From contig DASPKS010000232.1 in NCBI GenBank assembly GCA_035628035.1, forward strand, positions 1 to 23,444: 23,444 nt of DNA. The letters run 5' to 3'. The stretch comes from DASPKS01 sp035628035 (GTDB lineage: Bacteria > Bacteroidota > Rhodothermia > Rhodothermales > Rubricoccaceae). Below, one piece after another: positions 1-8,128 of this stretch (positions within the stretch are counted from its first letter, which is position 1; every line of letters begins with the position of its first letter). The notes under the pieces are model-generated. The model was not told the origin of the DNA, ran no database searches, and worked only from the letters and a program-made list of their open reading frames with translations. Position numbers and translations under genes: made by a program.

Positions 1-834
1 GCAAGCCACGAGCATCGCGCCCCCTTCCACGATAGGGCGGGCGAGCGGGGTGCGGCGCGAGGGATAATCCCGGAGCCGCCAGAGCGCGTAGCCGAGATCC
101 ATCAACACCTCCTGCGCTCCTCCGGGGCGACCCGTCGCATAGTGCTCCGCCCAGTCCAGGAACTCGAAGACGACGACGGGCGCGGGGTCGGCCGTCAACA
201 AAGCCGAGGCGCCGCGGAATACGGTTTCTTCGTGGCCTTCCACGTCGACCTTGATCGCGTCTACGCGTTCGAGCCCGTGCTCGGTCACCAGCGCGTCGAG
301 GGTTCGCGAAGGGACCGTCTGCGGGGTGTCCTTGAAGATCGGCGTGAGCGTCCCCATCCCGAAGCGATCGTCCGGCGCCGAGAAAAAAGTGACGTCTCCC
401 CCATCGCGGTCGGTCGCCGCCGCGCCGACGAGGGTGGCGTTGCCGATCTCGTTGGCGACGATGTTACGCGCGAGGTACGAGAAGACCCCGGGCGACGCCT
501 CGACGGCGAGCACGCGCCCGCCCGGGCCGACGTGCCGCGCCATCGGTACGGTGAAGCAGCCGACGTTGGCCCCCACGTCGATGAAAGTGTGACCGGGGCG
601 CACGCACCGGACCAGCAGGCGCAGCACGTCCGGCTCGTAGACGCCGTCGAGCAGCAGCGCTTCCGCGACGGCCTCCCGGAGCGACGGCACGTGGAACCGG
701 CCCCACGGCGAGGCGATCTCGGCTTCCCCCTCCGTGTTCAGCCGGCGCGCCATCAGCCGCGACGCCACGCGCCGCTTGCCCCTCGTGCCGGGCGGGACGA
801 GACGGATTGCGTTCAAGAGGGCCTGCTCTATCAT
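1..834 (-). CDS. FkbM-family methyltransferase (3' end beyond window)
   Basis: Reading the minus strand from the ATG at 834, the frame stays open for 278 codons to base 1, so the C-terminus lies outside the window. It is an S-adenosylmethionine-dependent methyltransferase of the FkbM type, a family that O-methylates hydroxyls on sugars and natural products. The SAM-binding motif I is FIDVGANVG at residues 84-92, followed by VLAVEAS near 109-115. The family's second hallmark, IKVDVEGHE, lies at 194-202. No signal peptide or membrane segment is visible, so it is probably cytoplasmic. The start overlaps the stop of the upstream glycosyltransferase as ATGA, which fixes the start and implies translational coupling. 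It is the last visible gene of the operon and probably methylates a residue of the glycan. The acceptor sugar cannot be read from the sequence. Confidence 0.9.
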   Translation of the reverse strand, partial: MIEQALLNAIRLVPPGTRGKRRVASRLMARRLNTEGEAEIASPWGRFHVPSLREAVAEALLLDGVYEPDVLRLLVRCVRPGHTFIDVGANVGCFTVPMARHVGPGGRVLAVEASPGVFSYLARNIVANEIGNATLVGAAATDRDGGDVTFFSAPDDRFGMGTLTPIFKDTPQTVPSRTLDALVTEHGLERVDAIKVDVEGHEETVFRGASALLTADPAPVVVFEFLDWAEHYATGRPGGAQEVLMDLGYALWRLRDYPSRRTPLARPIVEGGAMLVAC

Positions 835-1982
835 TCCTCTCTTTCTCTGTTGAGCGCGGCGAGCACCGGCTCGAACTGCCGCTCGTAGTTCCAGTCCGAG
901 AGGATGCGCCGCCGCCCCGCTTCGCCCATCGCGCGCAGGCGTTCGGGGGACGCGAGGAGCTGCCGGAGGGCCACCGCAATGCTCTCTGGGTCGCGGGGGT
1001 CGCAGGCGTGCCCATAGCCGGGCTCGACGTACAGCGACCGCCAGTCCGGCAGGTCGGAGACGAGCACGGCGAGCCCCTGCGAGAGGTAGTCGAACGGCTT
1101 GTTCGAGGCGCCGGCCATCCACCGCATGTTGGGGTCGTCGGAGGCCATCGGCATCAACGCCAGGCCGATGTGGGCGTCGCTGATGGCGCGCCAGAGGTCT
1201 TCGCGGTCGGGCAGGGTGCCCAGCACCTTTACGCGCTCGGCGACCCCGCACGCGCGGGCTTCGACGAGGAATCGCTCGATGAACCCCCGGCTTCCCGCCG
1301 TCTCATACCCGGCCACCCGGAGGCGCACCGTCTCGGGCAGCCGGGCGAGCGCGTGGAGGAGCGTGAACGGTAGGCGCTGCTCGTTGAGGGAACCGTGGTA
1401 GTAGAGGACGAACGGCGGCCCCGGCGGACGCGCAGAGGCGGCGGCTTCATTCAGGCTCGGGCAGTTCCACACCGTCAGCGTCGGTCCCTTGCGGCCCGTC
1501 GCAGCCACGAACGCCTCGGCCCGCTCGGCCTGCGGGAGCACGCAGAGGTCGGCGCGGCGGGCTAGTTCGGCCCGTGCGGCGAGTACGCGCCGCATCCACG
1601 GGGAAGATTCGCCGTGGGTAGGCGGCGCGTCGTGCTCGTGGTAGACCACACGGGCTAGACCGAGCCGCTTGAGGAGCAGCGCGGCCGGCGCGCTGAGCGG
1701 GTCGGAGGCGTACACCCACTGCGGCCGGCGGCGCACGCTGCTCCCCACGACCCAGCCGGTGAACCGGGCGAAGTGCACGCGGCGCCCCCACCCCGTGCGC
1801 GCCCGCGGCATCGCCTGCACACGGGCGGGTAAGTCCTCCGGGAAGCGGAGCCCCTCTGCGTCGTCTACCTCGGCGCCCATGACCTCTACGTGCCACCCCT
1901 GATTGGCAAGCAGACGGACCCCGTTAAGCAGGGGCGGGTAGCCCGCTGCGTTCGTGTACTGGACGTAGTGGACGTTCCTCAC
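831..1982 (-). CDS. glycosyltransferase, GT4-like (GT-B fold)
   Basis: This 383-residue protein looks like a retaining glycosyltransferase of the GT-B fold. The N-terminal half carries YHEHDA at 114-119, a position where GT4 enzymes usually have a conserved His. The C-terminal half begins near YYHGSLNEQRLP (194-205) and has NKPFDYLSQGLAVL (294-307). That is the donor-binding region, where most GT4 enzymes have E-x7-E; here the first Glu is replaced by Lys or Asp, a known variation in related 'glycosyltransferase 4-like' proteins. It would transfer a sugar from a nucleotide donor to the growing lipid-linked glycan on the cytoplasmic side. Donor and linkage are unknown. Its start overlaps the preceding FkbM gene and its stop overlaps the following one (both ATGA), so two methyltransferases bracket it. 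Confidence 0.88.
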   Translation of the reverse strand: MRNVHYVQYTNAAGYPPLLNGVRLLANQGWHVEVMGAEVDDAEGLRFPEDLPARVQAMPRARTGWGRRVHFARFTGWVVGSSVRRRPQWVYASDPLSAPAALLLKRLGLARVVYHEHDAPPTHGESSPWMRRVLAARAELARRADLCVLPQAERAEAFVAATGRKGPTLTVWNCPSLNEAAASARPPGPPFVLYYHGSLNEQRLPFTLLHALARLPETVRLRVAGYETAGSRGFIERFLVEARACGVAERVKVLGTLPDREDLWRAISDAHIGLALMPMASDDPNMRWMAGASNKPFDYLSQGLAVLVSDLPDWRSLYVEPGYGHACDPRDPESIAVALRQLLASPERLRAMGEAGRRRILSDWNYERQFEPVLAALNREREE

Positions 1983-2797
1983 GGTACGTCGTCTGCCATC
2001 AGCACCAGGTGGCTGAACTGGGGATCAGGGCGATACCCCCACCCGGCGAGCAGCCTGAGCAGGTCATCGGGGGTTGCGCCCTGACGGTCCAGCGCCACGG
2101 GGTGAAGCTCCAGCGCAAGCCGCCGGACGCGCCGCGCTCGGAACACCGCTTCGCCCCCGAGGAGGGCCTCGTACTCGGCCCCTTCGATGTCCATCTTCAT
2201 CAAGTCGACGCGCTCGAGCCCGAATTGGTCGAGCACCTGACCGAGGGTCGCCGTCTCGACGTCTTGGGTCCGCACGGCGTACCGGGTGCCGCGGTAGAAG
2301 CTGCTCGACCCGTGATTGGTCGTCGGCGCAAGGTGGAGGGTGCGCATCGCTGGTTCCCGCCCGACAGCGTTCCCGCACAGCTCGACGTTCGTGATCCCGT
2401 TGAGCGCGCAGTTCTTCAGGATGACCGCGTGCAACCTGGCCTGCGGCTCCACGGCGACCACCCGCCCTCCCGATCCGACGAGCCGCCCTGCGATCACGGA
2501 GAAGTACCCCTCGTTGGCGCCCACGTCCACGAAGACGTGACCAGGCTGGAGCAGGCGGTGCAAGGTGGCCGCCATCTCCTCCTCGTAGCCTCCTCCCGCC
2601 AGAGCGACGCCGAGGTTGCTGATGGGGTCCACCCAGAAGCACCCTTCTGGGGTTTCCAGCGGTTTGCGCTGGACGCGTAGCCCTGCCTTCAACCAGTCGG
2701 CCACCCAGGCCGGCCGGACCCGGGGGAGCACGCGCTGCAACACGCGGTCGGTAGCGCTCAACACGCCGAGATGACGTTCCCCTCTCACGAGGCGCAT
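1979..2797 (-). CDS. FkbM-family methyltransferase
   Basis: This complete 272-residue methyltransferase carries SAM motif I FVDVGANEGYF at 89-99, the acidic end of strand 2 (VVAVEPQ) near 112-118, and the FkbM signature KMDIEGAEYEALL at 201-213. The family O-methylates sugar hydroxyls. The first ~80 residues are a typical FkbM N-terminal extension, and no membrane segment is seen. The gene follows the upstream GT4 with no spacer (TGA directly before ATG) and ends in an ATGA overlap with the downstream GT4. It is the second FkbM enzyme in three genes. The two share the motifs but little else, so they are probably old paralogs acting on different sugars or positions rather than a recent duplicate. 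Confidence 0.92.
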   Translation of the reverse strand: MRLVRGERHLGVLSATDRVLQRVLPRVRPAWVADWLKAGLRVQRKPLETPEGCFWVDPISNLGVALAGGGYEEEMAATLHRLLQPGHVFVDVGANEGYFSVIAGRLVGSGGRVVAVEPQARLHAVILKNCALNGITNVELCGNAVGREPAMRTLHLAPTTNHGSSSFYRGTRYAVRTQDVETATLGQVLDQFGLERVDLMKMDIEGAEYEALLGGEAVFRARRVRRLALELHPVALDRQGATPDDLLRLLAGWGYRPDPQFSHLVLMADDVP

Positions 2798-4138
2798 TCA
2801 GAGAGGCGCGTGCGCCTCCGCCGGGACAGGTACGATGCGCGCACAGACCTCGCCATAGAGCGAGACCATCTCCGCCGCCGCCGTCCCCATCGTGCGGGGA
2901 GGCCGAATGCCCTGCCGAAGCCGCTCGAGCAACAGGGCCTCGCCCAGCATCCTCTGTATCCGTGCAGCCCAAGCACGAGGATCGGACGCGGGGATGAGCA
3001 GCCCGTCTACCCCCTCCGTGACCAGCTCGGCGATGCCGCCGAGATCCGAGCCGAGCACCGGCGTGCCCGCCGCGAGCGCTTCGAGCACGACGAGGGGACC
3101 CGATTCGAGCGCCTGCGACGGAACGACCAGTGCGTCGTAGCCTCCCAGCATGGGTACCACCTCGGCAGCAGGTACCGCGGGGAGCAGCCGCACCCGGGGG
3201 TCAGCGGCCACCAGACGCTCGACCTTCCGGACGTACCCCTCTCCCCCGCCCTGTCGGACGACGTATGCGTCCAAGACGAGTGGCGCCTCCGGCAGCCGCT
3301 GTAGTGCCTGGAGGACGACGTCGAGTCCCTTCGAGGCGTCGAGGCGGCCGAGGAAAGCCAGCCGGAGTGGCTCTCCTTCCCGGCGTCGCGGGGCCCCGCT
3401 GGTCGGCGCTGCATGCTCTGAAAGCCCCTGCCGGCTGAGCGTGATGCGCTCTGGAGCGATGCCGAGGTGGAGGAGCAGGTCGCGCACCCATGCGCAGACG
3501 GCCACGACACGGTCAACCTCACGCAGCAACGAATGGGTGTGGGCGTGGGCCTGCTCGACGAAGCCGCGCATGCGCAGGGCCGTGGCCGCCGATCCCCTCA
3601 CCGGGAGCCGGCTCATCCCTGCTGAGGGCAACGCAGCGAGGGCCGCGCTGACGGGGCGGGGCATCCCTTTCGCCTGAAGGACACAGGCCGTGCAGCGCCT
3701 GGCGTCGAGCGCACCGTCACAGACGGTGGTGCCCCACCGGAGGAGTGTGCCCCGGGCGCACGTGACGGTCGGGGTGTGGTACGTCAGGACGACGGGGAGC
3801 CCCCGTCGCTTCGCCTCGCGCACGAGCCGGAGCGAGACCGCGCGCGTATGGGCGTGGAGGTGCACCACGTCGGGCTGCTCCGCATCGAGCACGCGACCGA
3901 ACGCCAGCGCCGTGAGCGGGTCGCCTTCATCGTAGAGCGCAGCGGCCCCCGAGACCGGCTCCGTCGGGAGGCGGTACACGGGCACCCCTTCCCATGTGTA
4001 CGTCGCGGCCTCGCCGGGCGCGGCGATGATCGATTCGACCCCCACCCGTCCTAGCTCGCGCGTGAGGCCTGCCACGTACACCTCGGTTCCCCCCACCGGG
4101 TCGGGGTAGTACGTATAGGGGAGGTGGAGCACGCGCAT
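2798..4138 (-). CDS. glycosyltransferase family 4 with Cys-rich insert
   Basis: This is a 446-residue GT-B glycosyltransferase. The N-terminal acceptor domain starts with MRVLHLPYTYYPDPVGGTE, whose Gly-Gly-Thr-Glu loop is typical of GT4, and contains the DVVHLHAHT segment near 90-98. The C-terminal donor domain has GRLDASKG at 264-271 and a clean E-x7-E motif (ESGPLVVLE, E345 and E353), the hallmark of retaining GT4 enzymes. Between residues 127 and 152 lie four cysteines (C127, C140, C149, C152) in an insert after the TYHTPT strand. Such inserts occur in a subset of GT4 enzymes and may bind metal, which is inference. The product would add a sugar from a nucleotide donor in the cytoplasm. The gene begins 15 bases after the upstream GT2 stop. 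Confidence 0.92.
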   Translation of the reverse strand: MRVLHLPYTYYPDPVGGTEVYVAGLTRELGRVGVESIIAAPGEAATYTWEGVPVYRLPTEPVSGAAALYDEGDPLTALAFGRVLDAEQPDVVHLHAHTRAVSLRLVREAKRRGLPVVLTYHTPTVTCARGTLLRWGTTVCDGALDARRCTACVLQAKGMPRPVSAALAALPSAGMSRLPVRGSAATALRMRGFVEQAHAHTHSLLREVDRVVAVCAWVRDLLLHLGIAPERITLSRQGLSEHAAPTSGAPRRREGEPLRLAFLGRLDASKGLDVVLQALQRLPEAPLVLDAYVVRQGGGEGYVRKVERLVAADPRVRLLPAVPAAEVVPMLGGYDALVVPSQALESGPLVVLEALAAGTPVLGSDLGGIAELVTEGVDGLLIPASDPRAWAARIQRMLGEALLLERLRQGIRPPRTMGTAAAEMVSLYGEVCARIVPVPAEAHAPL

Positions 4139-4153
4139 CGTCGGGCAGGATGC

Positions 4154-5161
4154 TCAGGCGGGCTGCATCCGGAGGAGGGCCTTGGCACGCTCGTAGCGCG
4201 CGCGGCCGATGAACGTGGCGGCGAGGCGCCGCAGCAGCCCCGCGTTGAGCGCATAGGCGGGCCGGTAACGGAGCGCGTCGAGGTAGAGGCGGCGGGCTTC
4301 CCCGTCGTACCCCACCCCGAAGTACTTGTCGGCGTACGTCACGCAGTGCCGACCGTACACCTGCCGCCGCGCCGCCTGCTTCGCCCGCTCGAGGGCGGGG
4401 TCGGCCTCGGACTCGGCGTACACCTTGTCGAGCATCCAGAAGATCGAGGGCACCTCCGTCCGGTCCCGGATGGTTCGTGCGTGCATGTTGCTCCCGTGCA
4501 CGCGGTAGTCGGCGAGGACGCGGTGGACGTAGTAGAACGCGTACGTCCGGGCAATGGAGAGCGTGAAGTACCAGTCGTGGAAGGCGAGGAAGGATGGGAC
4601 GGGGAGCGCCGCCCGCCACGCCTCTCGGCGTGCGATGACGGTCGGGGCACAAATGAAGTTGCATTCGAGGAGCGCGACGAGCTCGTTCCCCTTGAAGTCT
4701 CGTCCTCCATGCGCGGTGTCGGTGCAGGGGGCCGTCTCGCGCCCGGCGGCGTCGATCAAAGCCGCGTCGCCGTAGACGAGCCCCACCTCGGGGTGCCGCT
4801 CCAAGATGGGTACTACCATCTCCAAAAAGTCGGGGCGATACCGGTCGTCGCCGTCGATGCGGGCGACGTAGCGCCCGCGCGCCGCATGGAGCCCATCCTC
4901 CACCGTTCGCGCGTGCCCGAGGTTCTGTGTGTGGCGGATGACCCGAATCCGGGGGTCGTCGAACGCGCCGAGCAGGGCGGCGGTCCCGTCGGTGGAGGCA
5001 TCGTCCACGACGACGACCTCGAACGGGTAGCCGCCGCGCTGCGCGAGGATGCTCGCGAGGCACTCCGGCAGAAAAGCCTCGAAGTTGTACGAGAGGACGA
5101 CGAAGCTCACGAGCGGCTCCGCCTCGCCCGTCTGTTCCGCCTCCCACGGTTGTGCGCTCAC
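4154..5161 (-). CDS. glycosyltransferase family 2
   Basis: This is an inverting GT-A glycosyltransferase of about 335 residues. The domain opens with SFVVLSYN, has the nucleotide-binding VVVDDAS at 50-56, and the DxD-type metal site in RIDGDD at 101-106. The later HDWYF and VHGSN segments are usual in GT2 acceptor regions. No transmembrane helix is obvious. The frame is open further upstream to 5386, but that part is Pro/Arg/Gly-rich and is antisense-like translation of the overlapping aminotransferase. The better start is the GTG at 5161: it overlaps the aminotransferase stop as GTGA and has GAGG 7 bases upstream (5169-5172). It likely adds one residue of the repeat unit; its specificity is unknown. 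Confidence 0.9.
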   Translation of the reverse strand: MSAQPWEAEQTGEAEPLVSFVVLSYNFEAFLPECLASILAQRGGYPFEVVVVDDASTDGTAALLGAFDDPRIRVIRHTQNLGHARTVEDGLHAARGRYVARIDGDDRYRPDFLEMVVPILERHPEVGLVYGDAALIDAAGRETAPCTDTAHGGRDFKGNELVALLECNFICAPTVIARREAWRAALPVPSFLAFHDWYFTLSIARTYAFYYVHRVLADYRVHGSNMHARTIRDRTEVPSIFWMLDKVYAESEADPALERAKQAARRQVYGRHCVTYADKYFGVGYDGEARRLYLDALRYRPAYALNAGLLRRLAATFIGRARYERAKALLRMQPA

Positions 5162-6390
5162 ACGCGTGCCTCGACGCGGGTTGCCGCTCGCGCCGCCCGG
5201 CGGCGGGTGATCTCCGGCCCGTGCGCCAGCGCGAACCGGACGATCTCGCAGATCGTTGTGATCTCCTCCTGCCCCACGGCCGTCCCCGTCGGCAGCGACA
5301 TCACCCGCTGCGTGAGTCGCTCCGTCTCGGGGAGGAGGAGGCCGGCGTGGGGGAAGTAAGAGCGGTACGGCTCCATGCGGTGGCACGCCGGGTAGAAGTA
5401 CCGCCGCGCCAGCACGCGCTCGGCGTGGAGCAGCTCCACGAGGAGGTCGCGGCTGATCTCGGCTTCGGCCTCGTCCACCTCTACGATGACGTACTGGTAG
5501 TTACACGCCTCCGTCTCGTCGTAGGCGTAGACGCGGAGACCAAGGAGACCGGCCAGCGCCGCCCGGTACGCGTGGTAGTTCGCGCGGTTGACCTCGACGA
5601 ACGTGGGCAGCGCCTCCAGCGAGGTGAGCCCCATCGCGGCCGAGACCTCGCTCATCTTCCCGTTCGTCCCCACGTAGACGACGTTGTCGTACCCGGCGAA
5701 CCCGAAGTTCTTCATGAGCCGCATCCGGATGGCGAGCTCGTCGTCGTTCGTCAAGACGGCCCCGCCCTCGAAGGCGTTCACGAACTTCGTCGCGTGGAAG
5801 CTGAGCACCTCGGCATCGCCGAAGTTTCCGACCATGCGGCCCCGGTAGGAGCACCCGAGCGCGTGGGCGGCGTCGAAGAGGAGCCTGAGGCGGTGCCGCT
5901 CGGCGATGGCAGCGAGGCTCTCTACGTCGCACGGCTGGCCCCACACGTGCACTCCGATGATGCCGCTCGTCCGCGGGGTGAGGAGGGCCTCCACCTTGGC
6001 GGGGTCGAGCGTGTGGGTGACGGGGTCCACGTCGCAGAAGACCGGGGTGATCTCCTGCCACTGCAGCGCGTGGGCCGTCGCGACGAACGTGAACGCGGGG
6101 ACGATGACCTCGCCGGTCAGGCCGCACGCGCGGATGGCGATCTCCAGCGCCACCGTCCCGTTGCACATGGCGATGCAGTGCCGGACGCCGAGGTAGTCGG
6201 CGAGGGCCCGCTCGAACGCCTGCTCGAAGGGGCCCGCGTTGGTGAACCAGCGGCGGTCGAGCATCTCCTCGATCCGCTCCATCAGCCGCGCGCGGTCCCC
6301 CACGTTGGGGCGGCCTACATGGAGGGGCTCGGAGAAGGCCGGAGGGGCGCCGAAGAGCGCGAGGTCGTCGAGGTGCTGCTTAGGGGACAT
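5158..6390 (-). CDS. DegT/DnrJ/EryC1/StrS-family sugar aminotransferase
   Basis: This pyridoxal-phosphate enzyme of about 410 residues belongs to the DegT/DnrJ/EryC1/StrS family, which converts a 4- or 3-keto nucleotide sugar to the amino sugar. The PLP Schiff-base lysine is K202 in SFHATKF, with the cofactor Asp in LFDAAHALG (D173) and the substrate-loop NGTVALEIA at 78-86. Length is normal for the family. The adjoining downstream gene 3' of the PglD-like acyltransferase is this one, the same pairing seen in UDP-bacillosamine (PglE/PglD) and perosamine-type pathways, so the product is probably N-acylated. The ATG at 6390 overlaps the acyltransferase stop by one base (TGATG) and has GGGAGG 7 bases upstream. 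A TTG one codon earlier is possible but less likely. No partner 4,6-dehydratase is in the window. Confidence 0.94.
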   Translation of the reverse strand: MSPKQHLDDLALFGAPPAFSEPLHVGRPNVGDRARLMERIEEMLDRRWFTNAGPFEQAFERALADYLGVRHCIAMCNGTVALEIAIRACGLTGEVIVPAFTFVATAHALQWQEITPVFCDVDPVTHTLDPAKVEALLTPRTSGIIGVHVWGQPCDVESLAAIAERHRLRLLFDAAHALGCSYRGRMVGNFGDAEVLSFHATKFVNAFEGGAVLTNDDELAIRMRLMKNFGFAGYDNVVYVGTNGKMSEVSAAMGLTSLEALPTFVEVNRANYHAYRAALAGLLGLRVYAYDETEACNYQYVIVEVDEAEAEISRDLLVELLHAERVLARRYFYPACHRMEPYRSYFPHAGLLLPETERLTQRVMSLPTGTAVGQEEITTICEIVRFALAHGPEITRRRAARAATRVEARV

Positions 6391-7022
6391 CAAGGAACCT
6401 CCCGGATGATGCGGGCCGGCACGCCGTACGCGACCACCCCGTCGGGGATGTTGGTAACGACGGCCGCGCCGGCCCCGATGACGCTGCGGGCGCCGATGCG
6501 GATGCGGTCTCTCACCACCGCCCCGATCCCCACCCAGCTCTCCTCGCCTACCGCGACCCGGCCACCCAGGTGGGCACCCGGGGAAACGTGGACACCGGTC
6601 CCGAGCACGGACTCGTGGTCCACCGAGGCCGCGGTGTTGATGAGGACGTGCTCACCCACGGAGGCGCCAGCGCCGATGACGGCGTTCGCGCAGACGATGG
6701 TCCCGTCCCCGAGGGTCGCGTCCAGCGCCACAACGGCCGAGGGATGTGTGAGCGGGGGCAGGTGATAGCCCACGGCCTGGAGCCGGCGGCCGATCTGGAC
6801 GCGGGCCGCATTGTCCCCTACGGCCACGACGGCCTCGCGCACGCCGTCCGCCCAGGCCTCCTCAACCGCGCGCGCGCCCCGCACGTGCGCGCCTCCGAAG
6901 GCTTCTCCCTCGCGGGCCTCGTTCACCCCATCCACGTAGCAGAACACGTCCTTGCCGGACTTCCGGAGGAGATCGGCGACGACGAGGGCATGGCCCGAGG
7001 CGCCATACACTAGGGTGGTCAT
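6390..7022 (-). CDS. PglD/NeuD-like sugar O/N-acyltransferase (left-handed beta helix)
   Basis: This 210-residue two-domain acyltransferase has an N-terminal Rossmann-like nucleotide-sugar-binding domain starting LVYGASGHA (4-12) and an imperfect hexapeptide-repeat region from about 95 to 200 that forms a left-handed beta helix. The DHE at 135-137 sits where PglD has its catalytic His-Glu, and the C-terminal end VVAYGVPARII is typical. Known members use acetyl-CoA to acetylate the amino group of UDP-4-amino sugars (PglD) or sialic acid hydroxyls (NeuD). With a DegT aminotransferase directly downstream, N-acylation of that enzyme's amino sugar is the most natural reading; this is inference. 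It starts in an ATGA overlap with the upstream GT2. It is a soluble cytoplasmic enzyme. Confidence 0.92.
   Translation of the reverse strand: MTTLVYGASGHALVVADLLRKSGKDVFCYVDGVNEAREGEAFGGAHVRGARAVEEAWADGVREAVVAVGDNAARVQIGRRLQAVGYHLPPLTHPSAVVALDATLGDGTIVCANAVIGAGASVGEHVLINTAASVDHESVLGTGVHVSPGAHLGGRVAVGEESWVGIGAVVRDRIRIGARSVIGAGAAVVTNIPDGVVAYGVPARIIREVP
6398..6403 (-). promoter_or_regulatory. strong ribosome binding site deciding the aminotransferase start
   Basis: The minus strand reads GGGAGG here, 7 bases before the ATG at 6390. This supports ATG over the adjacent upstream TTG as the initiation codon. The site lies inside the last codons of the acyltransferase gene. Confidence 0.6.
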
Positions 7023-8128
7023 CCTGGCACGGGATTCAGCTGGAGGGGGCGTCCCGCCTCCGCTCCGACGGCTGGTGCCTGGTCGCGAGCCATCAGCGTT
7101 CGGATCCGCTTGCTCTGTAGGAAGGGCAGGGCGAGAGCGTGCCGAAGCCAGCTCCGCAGGATGGTGCCGGATAGGACGACCTGGCGCGCCGCCTCTACTA
7201 TGCGCCGCGCCGCTACGGCGCGCAGGGCCTCTAGCACGGCCGATTTGGCGAACCTGACGTGCGTCTCCCTCACGTACGCCGCGTCAAGAACTCCGCGGTA
7301 CCGCTCCATCATCCAGAGGGAAGCCACGACATGCTTCCCCGCATCGACGCCCCGTCGCCAAGCACTCTCGTCGTGCACTCGCTTGACCACGTACGGACGG
7401 TCGATGATGGCAAGGGCGCGGCCAGACTCCAGCAACTTGTACGCGAAGTACGTGTCGATGCCGAAGTCGAACGCCGTGCTGAATCCGCTCACGCTCAGGA
7501 AGTCGTGTACGTTCACAGCAGAGCCGGATACTGAAGGCCACACGTTCCGGCGAAAGGCGCTGGCCAGAGCGCCCAGGCCACTAGAAACGGTCACACCGAG
7601 CCCTCCCGGCTCTGCGTCATGGGCTTGTAGGCCGGTCCTCGTACCGGCCAAGAAAGCGCTGACCTCCCCGTCGAGGACGTAGTTACATGCCGTTCCGATC
7701 AGGCTGACCTCGCACCTGCTTGCTTCCTCGTTCAGCACGGCGAATAGGTCCTCGTCGACGAGGTCATCCTGATGGATAATAACGAACCAGGAATACCCCA
7801 TGGTCCGTACCCGCTCTGCGATCTGATTGGTGTTCGCGCACTCACCCAGGTTCCTCGGGTTCTTCCAGATCTCAACCCGCGGGAAGTCGCCATATCTCGC
7901 CACGAGGTGATCGTAGGTGCCGTCAGACGAGCAGTCATCTACGAGAAGGAGCTTGTACGCGTACGCCTCCGAAGCCGCTAGCACGCTGCTGATCGCGTCG
8001 TCTACATGCCGGACGCCGTTGTACGTCGGCACTACGACGACTGTGTTGTGGCGGTTAAGCAGGGTGCGGTCAGAGATGGTCGTAGGCTTTCCTGCCAGCC
8101 TTTCCGCATTCGGGCCGGTGCCTACCAC
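7019..8128 (-). CDS. glycosyltransferase family 2, lower GC than neighbours
   Basis: This 369-residue GT-A glycosyltransferase shows VVVVPTYNG at 30-38, LLVDDCSSDGT at 61-71 and HQDD at 119-122 as the metal/nucleotide site. The fold is clear; the C-terminal ~100 residues have no recognisable motif. It starts at a GTG (8128) overlapping the upstream GT2 stop by 7 bases, supported by a very strong purine stretch (AGGGAGGGGG, 8135-8144) 6 bases upstream. The body is visibly less GC-rich than the rest of the operon: hand counts on three 60-base lines (7441, 7741, 7861) give 60, 50 and 57 percent. That suggests the gene was brought in or replaced by recombination, as is common for specificity genes in glycan clusters. 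Donor and acceptor are unknown. Confidence 0.88.
   Translation of the reverse strand: MVGTGPNAERLAGKPTTISDRTLLNRHNTVVVVPTYNGVRHVDDAISSVLAASEAYAYKLLLVDDCSSDGTYDHLVARYGDFPRVEIWKNPRNLGECANTNQIAERVRTMGYSWFVIIHQDDLVDEDLFAVLNEEASRCEVSLIGTACNYVLDGEVSAFLAGTRTGLQAHDAEPGGLGVTVSSGLGALASAFRRNVWPSVSGSAVNVHDFLSVSGFSTAFDFGIDTYFAYKLLESGRALAIIDRPYVVKRVHDESAWRRGVDAGKHVVASLWMMERYRGVLDAAYVRETHVRFAKSAVLEALRAVAARRIVEAARQVVLSGTILRSWLRHALALPFLQSKRIRTLMARDQAPAVGAEAGRPLQLNPVPG

Noticed and set aside
5162..5386. Upstream extension of the GT2 frame beyond the GTG at 5161
   Set aside because: The 75 extra residues are Pro/Arg/Gly/Asp-rich, lie inside the aminotransferase gene and precede the normal GT2 domain start. The GTGA overlap with an upstream GAGG is a better start.
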